Source of the DNA: Anaerostipes sp.
GTDB taxonomy: Bacteria; Bacillota; Clostridia; Lachnospirales; Lachnospiraceae
Length of the DNA stretch: 64,000 bases
Direction of reading: 5' to 3'
Assembly: GCA_028704435.1 (NCBI GenBank)
Contig: JAQWFL010000016.1
Span: 1 to 64,000, forward strand
Shown: positions 31,310 to 40,357 of the stretch, in pieces
Numbering within the stretch: position 1 is the first letter of the stretch
Layout of the letters: each line of letters starts with the position of its first letter
The notes under the pieces: generated by a model
Database searches by the model: none
What the model saw: the letters and a program-made list of their open reading frames with translations, nothing else
Told to the model about the DNA's origin: nothing
Position numbers and translations under genes: made by a program

Positions 31310-32290
31310 ATGGACTTAAAAAAGATAAGACAGATGGCAGTAGAAGTGGCAAAAAAGTTACCAGTATTTTTATTTTGTGTTGTTTTTATAAATGGCTATA
31401 ACAGACTATGTGGAACAGAGAATAGTATTGTTGGGGTTGTGCTGCTCATGGGGATTTTGATTCTATTAGGGAATAATCTGGGATTTGATGGGAAACAGGC
31501 ATCGGTGTGTATTGTTATTTTGTTTGCAGTACTTGCATTTGCACCTAAATTGTCGTTGATTCATCCCTTCATTGGTCTTGTGGTTAATGTAGTTTCTTTG
31601 ACTGCAATTATGATTTTTTCAGGACACGACTTATCTCAAAGTGGGAATCTACCATTTACCATGGGTTACATTATGCTGCAGGGATATGATGTTACTGGAC
31701 TTGCATTTCAAAAGAGATGGATTAGCCTGCTAATTGGTGGAATTGTTGTAGGTTTATTGTATTATGTTACCCATAAGGGAACTCCTCAAAAGCGAAGAGT
31801 TAAGGATTTGTTTAAGGAGAATAGAATTGATTCTACAAGAACGCAGTGGTATATCAGACTGATTAGTACGTTATGTATTGTAATGCTAGCTGGGGATTTG
31901 GTGAATTTCCCTAAAACCATGTGGATTTGCTTGACGGTTTTGTCATTAAGTACTCCATTAGAAGCAGAATATAAAAATCGTATGATAAGAAGAGTGCCAG
32001 CAACCATTATTGGAAGTGTAATTGTATTTATGTTGTTTGAAAAGTTTGTACCGGCACAATATCAAGTTATGTTAATATTATTGGCAGGATTTTTATCCAT
32101 GTTTATTACATCGTATTTTATTAAAACTATTTACAATTCATTTAGTGCATTGATTACAGCTGTACTTCTTTTTCCAGCAGATCAGGCAGTTGGAATTAGA
32201 ATTGTAGCCAATCTAATTGGAGTTTTAGTTGCTATGGTTAGTATTGTTTCTTTTTCAAAACTATTTACAAAAATAAAAGAGCTAGAGTAG
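31310..32290 (+). CDS. FUSC-like integral membrane protein
   Basis: A protein of 326 residues with about ten membrane segments in two halves joined by a basic loop (KGTPQKRRVKDLFKENR). The second half carries the FUSC-type signature (TMWICLTVLSLSTPLEAEYKNRMIRRVPATIIGSVIVFML). ATG 31310 after GAAGGAC replaces the track start. It may export aromatic or small acidic compounds, by family analogy. A terminator follows at 32295. Confidence 0.7.
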   Translation: MDLKKIRQMAVEVAKKLPVFLFCVVFINGYNRLCGTENSIVGVVLLMGILILLGNNLGFDGKQASVCIVILFAVLAFAPKLSLIHPFIGLVVNVVSLTAIMIFSGHDLSQSGNLPFTMGYIMLQGYDVTGLAFQKRWISLLIGGIVVGLLYYVTHKGTPQKRRVKDLFKENRIDSTRTQWYIRLISTLCIVMLAGDLVNFPKTMWICLTVLSLSTPLEAEYKNRMIRRVPATIIGSVIVFMLFEKFVPAQYQVMLILLAGFLSMFITSYFIKTIYNSFSALITAVLLFPADQAVGIRIVANLIGVLVAMVSIVSFSKLFTKIKELE

Positions 32291-32294
32291 TGAA

Positions 32295-32334
32295 AAGCCA
32301 CATCCTTTATCATTTTGGGATGTGGCTTTGTCTT
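32295..32334. terminator. terminator between convergent genes
   Basis: AAGCCACATCC pairs with GGGATGTGGCTT, followed by TGTCTTT. Confidence 0.8.
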
Positions 32335-33020
32335 TATACATATATAATTGTAATACCAGAGAATTTAAGATTTCCTGTTAAATATACAGTAGGTCCGTCG
32401 GGGGACTGCATTCTATTCTTTTCTTCAATTCCTCCAAGCATAACGTCAGCATCATGAATAACATTCCATTGTCTTGGCAGATAGAGTTCAATACCTCCAA
32501 AGGATACATTTGCATTAATTTCGGCTTGATTCCCTGAAATTTGTGCATTGTCAAAATATACTTTAAGCCCGCCAAAGCTACAGTCTAAATCAGCTTTTTT
32601 GAAATTTTCAGAGGTAACGTATTTGATGACACCGCTGAATTTGCAGTTGCAATATACATTTTCTTTGTCATCATACTCAACTCTTTCGCTGCCACCATGG
32701 TGGAAATCAAAGGAGTTACGTTTTTTTGGGAACAGGAAAGAGCATCCAATACTTCCCAAGCATGCGGCTCCTAAAACTGGCCAAGGGGTTAGATTTGTAA
32801 TTCCAAGAGGGTTAGCAAATACAATACACAGGAATGCAGCGGAGAAGAAAATCCCAGTCATATCTAATTTTATTAAACTTTTTATGAACCAGGCAGCAAA
32901 TAAGACGCCGAAGAAAAAGCTTCCAATATTTACACCTGTAACATATCCTAATCGACTCATAATCAAAAATACTGCGGCGGCTATAAAAAAGATGCCCCAA
33001 AACATATTTCTTTTTTTCAT
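32334..33020 (-). CDS. LiaF-like membrane protein
   Basis: A protein of 228 residues: four N-terminal membrane segments (FWGIFFIAAAVFLIMSR ... LGAACLGSIGCSFLF) and a C-terminal beta-helix-like LiaF domain (FSGVIKYVTSENFKKADLDCSFGGLKVYFDNA, VSFGGIELYLPRQWNV). LiaF proteins restrain cell-envelope stress systems. It overlaps the LytTR gene start-to-stop by four bases, so they act as a pair. Confidence 0.8.
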   Translation of the reverse strand: MKKRNMFWGIFFIAAAVFLIMSRLGYVTGVNIGSFFFGVLFAAWFIKSLIKLDMTGIFFSAAFLCIVFANPLGITNLTPWPVLGAACLGSIGCSFLFPKKRNSFDFHHGGSERVEYDDKENVYCNCKFSGVIKYVTSENFKKADLDCSFGGLKVYFDNAQISGNQAEINANVSFGGIELYLPRQWNVIHDADVMLGGIEEKNRMQSPDGPTVYLTGNLKFSGITIIYV

Positions 33021-33478
33021 AATAAATTCCTCATTTCTATTAATTTTTCTTTTAATTCCTTGTAATAACGACGGGAAACAAAAACTTGCTTGTATGTATT
33101 CTTTAATGTAACTAAGCTTGTAGATGTAATATTTCGTTGAATGGAACGAACGGTGGTTACATTTAAAATAGTTGACTTGGATACTCGAAGAAAATACTTT
33201 GGAAGTAATTCTTCTAATTCATAAAGCTTGTATTTCGTCTCGTAAATCTCATCACCAGTGTGTGCCATAATCTTTTGTTTTTCAGTTTCAAAAAATAAAA
33301 TCTCATCTAAAGTTAGGTAATATTCTGTTTCTCCTTTGTAGAAAACAAATTGATTTTCCTTTTTTGTTGCTTCTGTGAGTGCTTTTTGAATGTTTTGAAT
33401 TTGATTGTCAAAGCTTTTGCAGCGAATTAAAATCTCTTCTTCTATTAAATTTTCATCCACCTCAATTTTAATCTTCAT
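33017..33478 (-). CDS. LytTR-family DNA-binding regulator
   Basis: A protein of 153 residues with no receiver domain. Residues about 50-150 are a LytTR domain (YYLTLDEILFFETEKQKIMAHTGDEIYETKYKLYELEELLPKYFLRVSKSTILNV). It is the small LytTR type commonly linked to DUF3021/LiaF-like membrane proteins. Direct AAGTAAGTGGT repeats 21 bp apart lie 60-90 bp upstream and may be its own binding site. Confidence 0.85.
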   Translation of the reverse strand: MKIKIEVDENLIEEEILIRCKSFDNQIQNIQKALTEATKKENQFVFYKGETEYYLTLDEILFFETEKQKIMAHTGDEIYETKYKLYELEELLPKYFLRVSKSTILNVTTVRSIQRNITSTSLVTLKNTYKQVFVSRRYYKELKEKLIEMRNLL

Positions 33479-33539
33479 AACTTGATCTCCGTTTCATGAT
33501 TTCATTATACCTTTTTTGATTTGGAAGTAAATGAAAATA

Positions 33540-33571
33540 AAGTAAGTGGTAAAAAAAAGAAAGTAAGTGGT
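33540..33571 (-). promoter_or_regulatory. direct repeats AAGTAAGTGGT upstream of the LytTR gene
   Basis: AAGTAAGTGGT at 33540-33550 and 33561-33571, exactly 21 bp apart. LytTR proteins typically bind pairs of short direct repeats spaced about two helical turns apart. Confidence 0.55.
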
Positions 33572-33596
33572 ATTTTTCACAAAATCAATGTTTTTC

Positions 33597-33896
33597 ATGA
33601 AGATAGCTGGAAAAACTAATCTAGAGGTAAACCTATCTTACGTTGGAGTTTCTGAAAAAGAACTTTCGGATAGTTTTCATTTAGAAGAAAATGGTATGCA
33701 AACACACATTACAAGCGCTGGTGTAAGTATCAACTTTGATAAGGCAAAGGTAGATGGTTCTAAAATCATTATGTCAGGCTCTGGGGAAGTAATGAATGTT
33801 TCAATGAAAAGTGCAATTCGATTTTCGACTCTGAATAGGATTTGTAAAGTATTAGAATGCCAGCCAGGAGATATTTTAGAATACGAAGAAGAATAA
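33597..33896 (+). pseudogene. chimeric remnant: unknown domain joined to the end of an XRE protein
   Basis: The first part (LSYVGVSEKELSDSFHLEENG, SINFDKAKVDGSKIIMSGSGEV) is unassigned. The last 25 residues (STLNRICKVLECQPGDILEYEEE) are the typical C-terminus of small Cro/CI-type regulators, but the HTH itself is missing. No ribosome site precedes the ATG. It looks like a deletion fusion. Confidence 0.5.
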
Positions 33897-33963
33897 AGTT
33901 ATCATTTTTTGTTTAAATGGTGTTATAATATTTTTATTGAAAATCAATTTGGAGTGAATGGTC

Positions 33964-36675
33964 ATGAATAAGGATAATGAAATTATAACATTTTTAGAAT
34001 CTTTCCAGCATACGGGAATATATATTGTTGATAGGGAGACGTTGAAAGTATACTACGAGAACGGAACTGCAAGAAAGTATACGATTGTAGACCGAATTGG
34101 ACAACCATGCTATCAGGTGCATGGTAATACTTCTATGTGTGCAAGTTGTCCATTGAGAAATAAAGATAGAAAAACGTTTGTAAACAGAGAAGACCATCAT
34201 ATGATCTTCTCTGTTTCTGCGAAGGAAACTATGTGGAAAGGGATTCCCACGTATACGATTATTGTAGAAAAGGAAAGAGACCTTCCAAAAAGAAAATCTT
34301 TACCAGAGGCATCTTTAGAACGAATGAATCGAGCACTTCATTCTTCGGTTATTTCATATGTGGACGTGAATATGGGAACTGGAATGTGCCAGGCAATTCA
34401 TTTTTCAAGGGATGGAAATCATAAAATTTATAATATGTTATACGATGAATATATGAGAACCATTTGTTTTAATGAGAAGGTATTTCCAGAAGATCGAAGC
34501 AAAGGGGAAAAGGTTCTTGGAATTGAGAATTTTCAAAAGCTAAGTAAGGATAGTGAGGGAGAAAATGAGATAAGCATTCGTTATCGTGTTCATGGAGAAA
34601 AGGGGCAGATTCATGTTTTAAAGTGTACAGCATATGTCTTAAGAGATGAACTTCCACATCATATTTCTATTATTGGAAAGGAAGTGAGTCAGGAGGAAAA
34701 AAGAAGAGTTCAACTTTCTTTGTACAATAAACTTATGAGTAGTGCAGTGACAACTTATCAATTGAATCTTACACAAAATACATTCCAAACGAGCAGTGTA
34801 GTAAATCACCTAGATGAGTGTAAGAGTGTAGATGACCTTTATCATTTTATTGTGGAACATACTGTAGGAGATGAAGAAAAAGAGAAAGCGAAAAGATTTT
34901 TAAATCGCCAATACCAGTTGAAAATGTTTGAGAAAAACCAGAGTATTTTAAGAGTACGGTTGCCAATTGATATGAATCATGAGATTTTTATGTGGCTTGA
35001 TATTACTTGTAACATGGTTTGTAATCCTATATCTAAGGATGTAGAGGGAATTCTATACTCGGAGGCAGTGGATCAGGATGTAATTAGTGAGAATATGATT
35101 TATCAGATGATTGAAAATGACTATGATTATCTGGCTGTGTTTGATTTGATAAATCATACAAATACAGTTTATACTGGTAACTCCAAATATTCAAAGGAAG
35201 AGATGGAACGAAATCTAAGCCAGAAGAATCGGGAAACATATTTCAGAAAAATTTATGCAGGAGAGGATATTGATACCTTTATTTATCACAATTCAATTTC
35301 TTACATAAGGAAACAGTTATCGGAAAAGGAAAAGTTTGATAATTATTATCCAATAAGAGAAGAAGATGGAACAATCTCATACAAGAAAGAAACCTTCTCA
35401 TATTTAAATGGCAATTGGAGATTTCTTTTATTGTCAAGAACAGATAATACAGATACCCTTCTAAATCAGGATGAGTTAAACTTAATGTTGGCAAAAGCAC
35501 TTGAGAGTGCAAGAAAAGCGACGGAAGAAAGAAGAGAATTATTTACTCGAATGAGTCATGATCTTAGAACTCCAATGAATGGAATTCTAGGAATGATTGC
35601 ACTGTCTAAAAAAGAAAAGAATTTCCATGTGATTCAAGAAAATATTAATCAAATGGAGAAATCAGGAGAGTATATGCTCCGAATGATTAATGACACACTG
35701 GATATGAAGCGGATTGAGACAGGGCAGTTGGTTTTGAAACCTGTAGTAACAAAATGTAGTATGTTTATTGAAGCTATTGAAGCAATGATTCGTACAGGGA
35801 TTGAAGAGAAGAACCTTACGTTTCAAGTAGTAAATAAAAATATTAATCTTGATCGATATGCTAGAGTTGATGCAGTTCGCATGAAGCAGATTTTTATTAA
35901 TATTATTTCAAATGCCATGAAGTATACACCAGAAGGTGGCGTCATTGAATTATCCATGGAGTGTTTAAAGCATGAAAATAGAGTTGATTATGACTTGTTT
36001 CAGATTTCAGACACAGGAATTGGAATGAGCAGAGAATTTCAGAGAACCAAAGTATTTTTACCTTATGCCCAAGAAAATAACTACTTGACTGGAAAATATG
36101 CGGGACCAGGCCTTGGACTTGCAATCACAAAAAGTCTTGTTGAATTAATGGGTGGACGGATTGAGGTAGAAAGTAAATTAGGGGAAGGAAGTACATTTAA
36201 AATTTATCTTGATATTCAGATTGTGGATACAGAGGAAGCCAAGGCGTTGTTAAATAAAGATAAAGACGCGGCGGAAAAAGCAGGAATTCTGTTAAGAGGA
36301 AAGCGAATTCTTCTCTGCGAAGACCACCCTTTAAATGCACAGATTTCTGAGAATCTTTTGAAAAAAGTAGGATGTCAGGTTATTTGGGCAAAAGACGGAA
36401 AAGAAGGGGTGAAATGCTTTGAACAATCTGAGAAATATGGCATTGATGCTGTGCTTATGGATATTCAAATGCCTCAAATGGATGGAATCATGGCAGCAAC
36501 AGTAATACGAAATCTTTTAAGAGAAGATGCAAAGACAGTTCCTATTATAGCAATGACAGCCAATGCATTTGAAGAGGATAGAGAAGCAACAAAGAAAGCA
36601 GGCATGAATGCACATCTGGCGAAACCAGTGAAGCCTGCAGTTTTGTACGAAACATTGATGAATTTTATTTCTTAA
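33964..36675 (+). CDS. hybrid histidine kinase with C-terminal receiver
   Basis: A protein of 903 residues. The N-terminal 500 contain PAS-like sensor regions (GIYIVDRETLKVYYENGTARKYT with a Cys-rich CYQVHG...MCASCPLR segment). HisKA is at about 520 (FTRMSHDLRTPMNGILGM, phospho-His), followed by HATPase (ISNAMKYTPEGGVIEL, GPGLGLAIT). The receiver is at about 775-900 (LCEDHPLNA, DAVLMDIQMPQMDG, MTANAFEED, AKPVKP). There are no membrane segments, so it is cytoplasmic. ATG 33964 is preferred. The kinase-receiver half closely resembles that of 52759-55518. Confidence 0.93.
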   Translation: MNKDNEIITFLESFQHTGIYIVDRETLKVYYENGTARKYTIVDRIGQPCYQVHGNTSMCASCPLRNKDRKTFVNREDHHMIFSVSAKETMWKGIPTYTIIVEKERDLPKRKSLPEASLERMNRALHSSVISYVDVNMGTGMCQAIHFSRDGNHKIYNMLYDEYMRTICFNEKVFPEDRSKGEKVLGIENFQKLSKDSEGENEISIRYRVHGEKGQIHVLKCTAYVLRDELPHHISIIGKEVSQEEKRRVQLSLYNKLMSSAVTTYQLNLTQNTFQTSSVVNHLDECKSVDDLYHFIVEHTVGDEEKEKAKRFLNRQYQLKMFEKNQSILRVRLPIDMNHEIFMWLDITCNMVCNPISKDVEGILYSEAVDQDVISENMIYQMIENDYDYLAVFDLINHTNTVYTGNSKYSKEEMERNLSQKNRETYFRKIYAGEDIDTFIYHNSISYIRKQLSEKEKFDNYYPIREEDGTISYKKETFSYLNGNWRFLLLSRTDNTDTLLNQDELNLMLAKALESARKATEERRELFTRMSHDLRTPMNGILGMIALSKKEKNFHVIQENINQMEKSGEYMLRMINDTLDMKRIETGQLVLKPVVTKCSMFIEAIEAMIRTGIEEKNLTFQVVNKNINLDRYARVDAVRMKQIFINIISNAMKYTPEGGVIELSMECLKHENRVDYDLFQISDTGIGMSREFQRTKVFLPYAQENNYLTGKYAGPGLGLAITKSLVELMGGRIEVESKLGEGSTFKIYLDIQIVDTEEAKALLNKDKDAAEKAGILLRGKRILLCEDHPLNAQISENLLKKVGCQVIWAKDGKEGVKCFEQSEKYGIDAVLMDIQMPQMDGIMAATVIRNLLREDAKTVPIIAMTANAFEEDREATKKAGMNAHLAKPVKPAVLYETLMNFIS

Positions 36676-36738
36676 TCAAAGATATAGGATACATTTTTGG
36701 GAGAAAAAAGATGAATTTAAATAAAAAGGAGAATTATT

Positions 36739-37389
36739 ATGAATCAAAATGAAATTTTAAAAAGGGTGGATCATACCTTACTTGCACAGACTTCAACTTG
36801 GGAGGAAATTAAGGTAATATGTGATGACGCAATGAAGTATAATACAGCATCTGTATGTATTCCACCATCATTTATCAAAGAGGCAAAAGACTATGTGGGG
36901 AATAATCTTTGTTTGTGTACGGTAATTGGGTTTCCAAACGGTTACAGCACTATGGCGACGAAACTGTTTGAGACAAAGGATGCAATGGAAAATGGTGCAG
37001 ATGAAATCGACATGGTCATTAATATTGGCGATTTAAAAATGAAACGTTACGATAAAATTCACCAGGAAATTGAGACATTAAAAGATGCATGTGGATCTAA
37101 AGTTCTAAAAGTAATCATTGAAACATGTTTGCTAACAGAGGAAGAGAAAGTGAAAATGTGTCAAATTGTAACAGATGCAAAAGCAGATTACATTAAAACT
37201 TCAACAGGATTCTCTAGTGCTGGAGCAACCTTTGATGATGTGGCATTATTTAAAAAGAATGTAGGAGATAATGTAAAAATAAAGGCAGCTGGAGGAATCA
37301 GTTCTTTTGATGATGCACAGAAGTTTGTAGAGTTAGGGGCAAGTCGCCTAGGAACAAGCAGGCTTGTGAAGATTGTGAAAGAAAGTTAA
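36739..37389 (+). CDS. deoC: deoxyribose-phosphate aldolase family protein
   Basis: A 216-residue class I aldolase. The Schiff-base lysine is in [14 protein letters not shown], and the proton-relay Lys is in [15 protein letters not shown]. The start is [15 protein letters not shown]. DeoC cleaves 2-deoxyribose 5-phosphate to glyceraldehyde 3-phosphate and acetaldehyde. It sits at the head of a sugar cluster with a second DeoC-type gene at 45827, so the true substrate may be another phosphorylated sugar. A perfect terminator hairpin follows. Confidence 0.9.
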   Translation: MNQNEILKRVDHTLLAQTSTWEEIKVICDDAMKYNTASVCIPPSFIKEAKDYVGNNLCLCTVIGFPNGYSTMATKLFETKDAMENGADEIDMVINIGDLKMKRYDKIHQEIETLKDACGSKVLKVIIETCLLTEEEKVKMCQIVTDAKADYIKTSTGFSSAGATFDDVALFKKNVGDNVKIKAAGGISSFDDAQKFVELGASRLGTSRLVKIVKES

Positions 37390-37437
37390 GAGAATTGCAG
37401 AATAGATAATAAAGATAGAATAAGATAATGTAGATGG

Positions 37438-37494
37438 TACGTAGAAATATAAAAATTTCTACGTATTTTTTTGTTTTCCGCAGTAATGCGGAAA
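37438..37494 (+). terminator. terminator plus second hairpin after deoC
   Basis: TACGTAGAAAT/ATTTCTACGTA with TTTTTTT ends deoC at about 37472. A second perfect hairpin, TTTCCGCA/TGCGGAAA (37475-37494), lies immediately after it in the leader of the PRD regulator, where it might be a regulatory RNA structure. Confidence 0.75.
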
Positions 37495-37555
37495 TAGAGG
37501 AACTATATTTGAAAACATTGAACTCATATAATTAGGTCATATCAAGGAGGCAAAC

Positions 37556-39550
37556 ATGGAAGTGTACAATAAAAGATTATTTAAAATTCTTTTCCTTTTT
37601 TTACAAACAAATAAAAAATTAACAGGAGATAGTATTGCATTATCTGTTGGAGTATCTTCAAGAACAGTGCGCAACGATGTCAAAGAATTAAATAAAATAT
37701 TAATTCAACATTCTGCAGAAATAATAGCAGAGGCAGGGCAAGGATATTATTTAAAGGTAAAAGAAGAAGATAAATTCGGTCAATTTATATCTACGGTTCA
37801 GGCTAACAATAATAAGACTGAAAAACAGACGATTATACCTTCTGATCCAGAAGACCGAATTCGCTATATTGTAACGAAATTGTTGCTAAATTCATTAATT
37901 AGTGAAGGAAAAATTGAATCTTTTGATATTGAAGAAGAGCTTTATATTAGCACATCAACTTTGAACAAAGACATGAGAGTGGTAGAAAAGCAGCTTCATA
38001 AATATGGTTTAAAAGTCAGTAACACAAAAAGATATGGACTGCGGGTGGTTGGAGAAGAGGCAAAAATCAGGTATGCAATTTCAGAGTATATTTTTAATAA
38101 CAAAAGCGAAATCAAAGATAAAGGGAAAGATTTTTATCAACATGTCTTTTCAGAAGAGGCAACGAAAAGGGTAGAGAAGATTTTGATGCAGGCGATAGAA
38201 GAATACAAGTTACAACTTTCAGACCTTTCATTTAAAAATTTACTTGTTCACAGTTTGATTATGCTAAAAAGATTTAAAAATAAAAAAATGGTTCGATATG
38301 CTAAGGAAGATATAGAGTTGTTTTCATCAACAGAAGAGTTTAATTGTGCCAAATGTATTATAAAGGAAATGAATTATCAATTTCAAATTAAGCTTGGAGA
38401 AGAAGTTTACTATTTGACACAACATTTAATTGCAAGTCAAAGATTTCTTATTGATGATCCAGAAGAAGAATATGAATACAAAGAAGAACTTCAGGAAATT
38501 CTTCAGGAAATTAAGGCAGGAACAAATATAGACTTGTCAGATGATAAACAATTAATTAATGGACTAGCAATGCATTTAAGTGCAGCGTTACAAAGATTGA
38601 GGTTTGATATGAATATACGGAATGAATTTTTAGATTCTATTAAGAATTCATATCCACTAGCATTTGAACTTGCAGTGGTTGCAAGTAATGTTTTAGAAAA
38701 GAAGCATCAATTAAGATCACAAGAAAATGAAATTGGATTTCTGGCAATGCATTTTGGAGCAGCACTTGAAAGAAAGGGATTAAATCGACAAATTGAGCGA
38801 AAAAAAGTTGTGATTGTTTGTGTTGCAGGGGTTGCAACAGCGATGCTGTTAAAAGAAAAAATTCAACATAATTTTGGACATCGAATCCAAGTGGTTAGAA
38901 CCTGTTCGCTGCAGGATGTATCCCAAGAGTTAATTGATAGTGTAGATATGGTATTTACAACCATTGATTTACCTCAGTTTCATTCAAAAAAAATAAGAAA
39001 AATAAAATTGTTTTTACAAGATACAGATTTAGAACAGCTGGGGATTTATATTAACGAACAAAGTGGCACATCACAGAGAGTGGATTATCATAGAATTTTT
39101 CGAAAAGAATTATTTTTTAAAAATATGGAGTTTAAGACAAAGCAAGAAATTTTGGATTATATGACCAGCATAGTAAAAGAAAAAGGTTTTATTTCAGAAG
39201 GAGTCAGACAGTCTATATACAAAAGAGAAGAGATGGCAACAACAGAGTTGGGAAGTTTGGTCGCAATTCCACATGCACTGTTAAACGATATGGAAGAGGC
39301 GGTTGTATCAGTGATGATTCTCAAAAAACCGATTTTCTGGGACGAAGAAAAGGTACAAGTTATTTTGCTTTTAAATATACCTCAGAGCAAATCAGATGTA
39401 TGGGAAATTGTATTTAAAAATTTATATCAATACTTAATTAATGATTCAGGAGTAACAAAATTAATACGAAATGAATCTTATGAGCAATTTATACAGGAGC
39501 TAATAGCACAAGATCAGAATGAATATAGAAATGGAAAATGGAGGATATAA
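37556..39550 (+). CDS. PRD-domain transcriptional activator (BglG/MtlR type)
   Basis: A protein of 664 residues. Two N-terminal HTH domains (LTGDSIALSVGVSSRTVRNDVKEL; LYISTSTLNKDMRVVEKQL) are followed by two PRDs (HSLIMLKRF; LAMHLSAALQRLRF and FLAMHFGAALER). A IIB-like domain comes next (VVIVCVAGVATAMLLKEKI, Cys). The C-terminal IIA-like domain has its His in VAIPHALL. Its activity should be set by PTS phosphorylation. The next gene (IIA) starts one base after its stop, so it is co-transcribed with the ascorbate-type PTS. Confidence 0.9.
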   Translation: MEVYNKRLFKILFLFLQTNKKLTGDSIALSVGVSSRTVRNDVKELNKILIQHSAEIIAEAGQGYYLKVKEEDKFGQFISTVQANNNKTEKQTIIPSDPEDRIRYIVTKLLLNSLISEGKIESFDIEEELYISTSTLNKDMRVVEKQLHKYGLKVSNTKRYGLRVVGEEAKIRYAISEYIFNNKSEIKDKGKDFYQHVFSEEATKRVEKILMQAIEEYKLQLSDLSFKNLLVHSLIMLKRFKNKKMVRYAKEDIELFSSTEEFNCAKCIIKEMNYQFQIKLGEEVYYLTQHLIASQRFLIDDPEEEYEYKEELQEILQEIKAGTNIDLSDDKQLINGLAMHLSAALQRLRFDMNIRNEFLDSIKNSYPLAFELAVVASNVLEKKHQLRSQENEIGFLAMHFGAALERKGLNRQIERKKVVIVCVAGVATAMLLKEKIQHNFGHRIQVVRTCSLQDVSQELIDSVDMVFTTIDLPQFHSKKIRKIKLFLQDTDLEQLGIYINEQSGTSQRVDYHRIFRKELFFKNMEFKTKQEILDYMTSIVKEKGFISEGVRQSIYKREEMATTELGSLVAIPHALLNDMEEAVVSVMILKKPIFWDEEKVQVILLLNIPQSKSDVWEIVFKNLYQYLINDSGVTKLIRNESYEQFIQELIAQDQNEYRNGKWRI

Positions 39551-39551
39551 A

Positions 39552-39986
39552 GTGAAAGGACTAGTACTAAACAAGGAAAATGTAAGACTACAAGTGGAAG
39601 CAAATACTTGGGAAGAAGCAATTCGATATGGAGCTGGAATGTTAGTAGAACAAGGAACAGCAACACAAGAATATGTAGATGGAATTATAAATGCAATTAA
39701 TAAATTAGGACCGTATATTGTTGTGGCAGATGGACTTGCAATTCCACATACAAGACCAGAAGAAGGCGCAAAGGCAATTGGATGTAGCTTAATCACGTTG
39801 AAAGAGCCAGTGATATTTGAGGGCAATGACCCCGTTAGTGTCATGATTTGTTTTTCGGCAGTGGATAGTGAAAGCCATATGGATATTTTGAAAATGATAG
39901 TTGAAATTGTAGATCAGGGTATCGTTGAAAAAATAGCAAGAATGAAAGATGTGGATAAACTTCTAAAATTTTTAGAAGAAATTTAA
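39552..39986 (+). CDS. PTS IIA component (ascorbate/mannitol type)
   Basis: A protein of 144 residues with the phospho-His in GLAIPHTRPEEGA. GTG 39552 follows GGAGG by eight bases and starts one base after the regulator's stop; the track's ATG 39519 lies inside the regulator. It passes phosphate from HPr to the IIB at 40044. Confidence 0.88.
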   Translation: MKGLVLNKENVRLQVEANTWEEAIRYGAGMLVEQGTATQEYVDGIINAINKLGPYIVVADGLAIPHTRPEEGAKAIGCSLITLKEPVIFEGNDPVSVMICFSAVDSESHMDILKMIVEIVDQGIVEKIARMKDVDKLLKFLEEI

Positions 39987-40043
39987 ATGATTTTTATATG
40001 TGAAAGCATTATAAATAAATTTTAGTGGAAAGGAGGATTCAAT

Positions 40044-40334
40044 ATGTTAAATATTTTAGCAGTATGCGGAGCCGGGTTAGGAAGTAGCTTTGCTTGTCAA
40101 ATGAGTGTAGATGCAGTTTTAAAAGAACTTGGGGTAAAAGCAAAATTAGATCATACAGATATTTCAAGTGTTTCAGGAACAAAAGCAGATATTGTGATTT
40201 CAGGAGCAAATTTCAAAAAGCAATTTGAGCGTTATGAACTATCTTGTCCAACTATTTTTCTAGATAGATTAGTAGATAAGAAAGAAATAAAGGAAAAACT
40301 TACACCAGTATTAAAAGAACTAGGAGAACTATAA
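40044..40334 (+). CDS. PTS IIB component (ascorbate type)
   Basis: A protein of 96 residues with the active-site Cys in AVCGAGLGSSFACQMSV, the UlaB-type P-loop. AAAGGAGG precedes the ATG. It works with the IIA at 39552 and IIC at 40358. Confidence 0.9.
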   Translation: MLNILAVCGAGLGSSFACQMSVDAVLKELGVKAKLDHTDISSVSGTKADIVISGANFKKQFERYELSCPTIFLDRLVDKKEIKEKLTPVLKELGEL

Positions 40335-40357
40335 GAGAGAGAAAGTGAGGAAAAACT

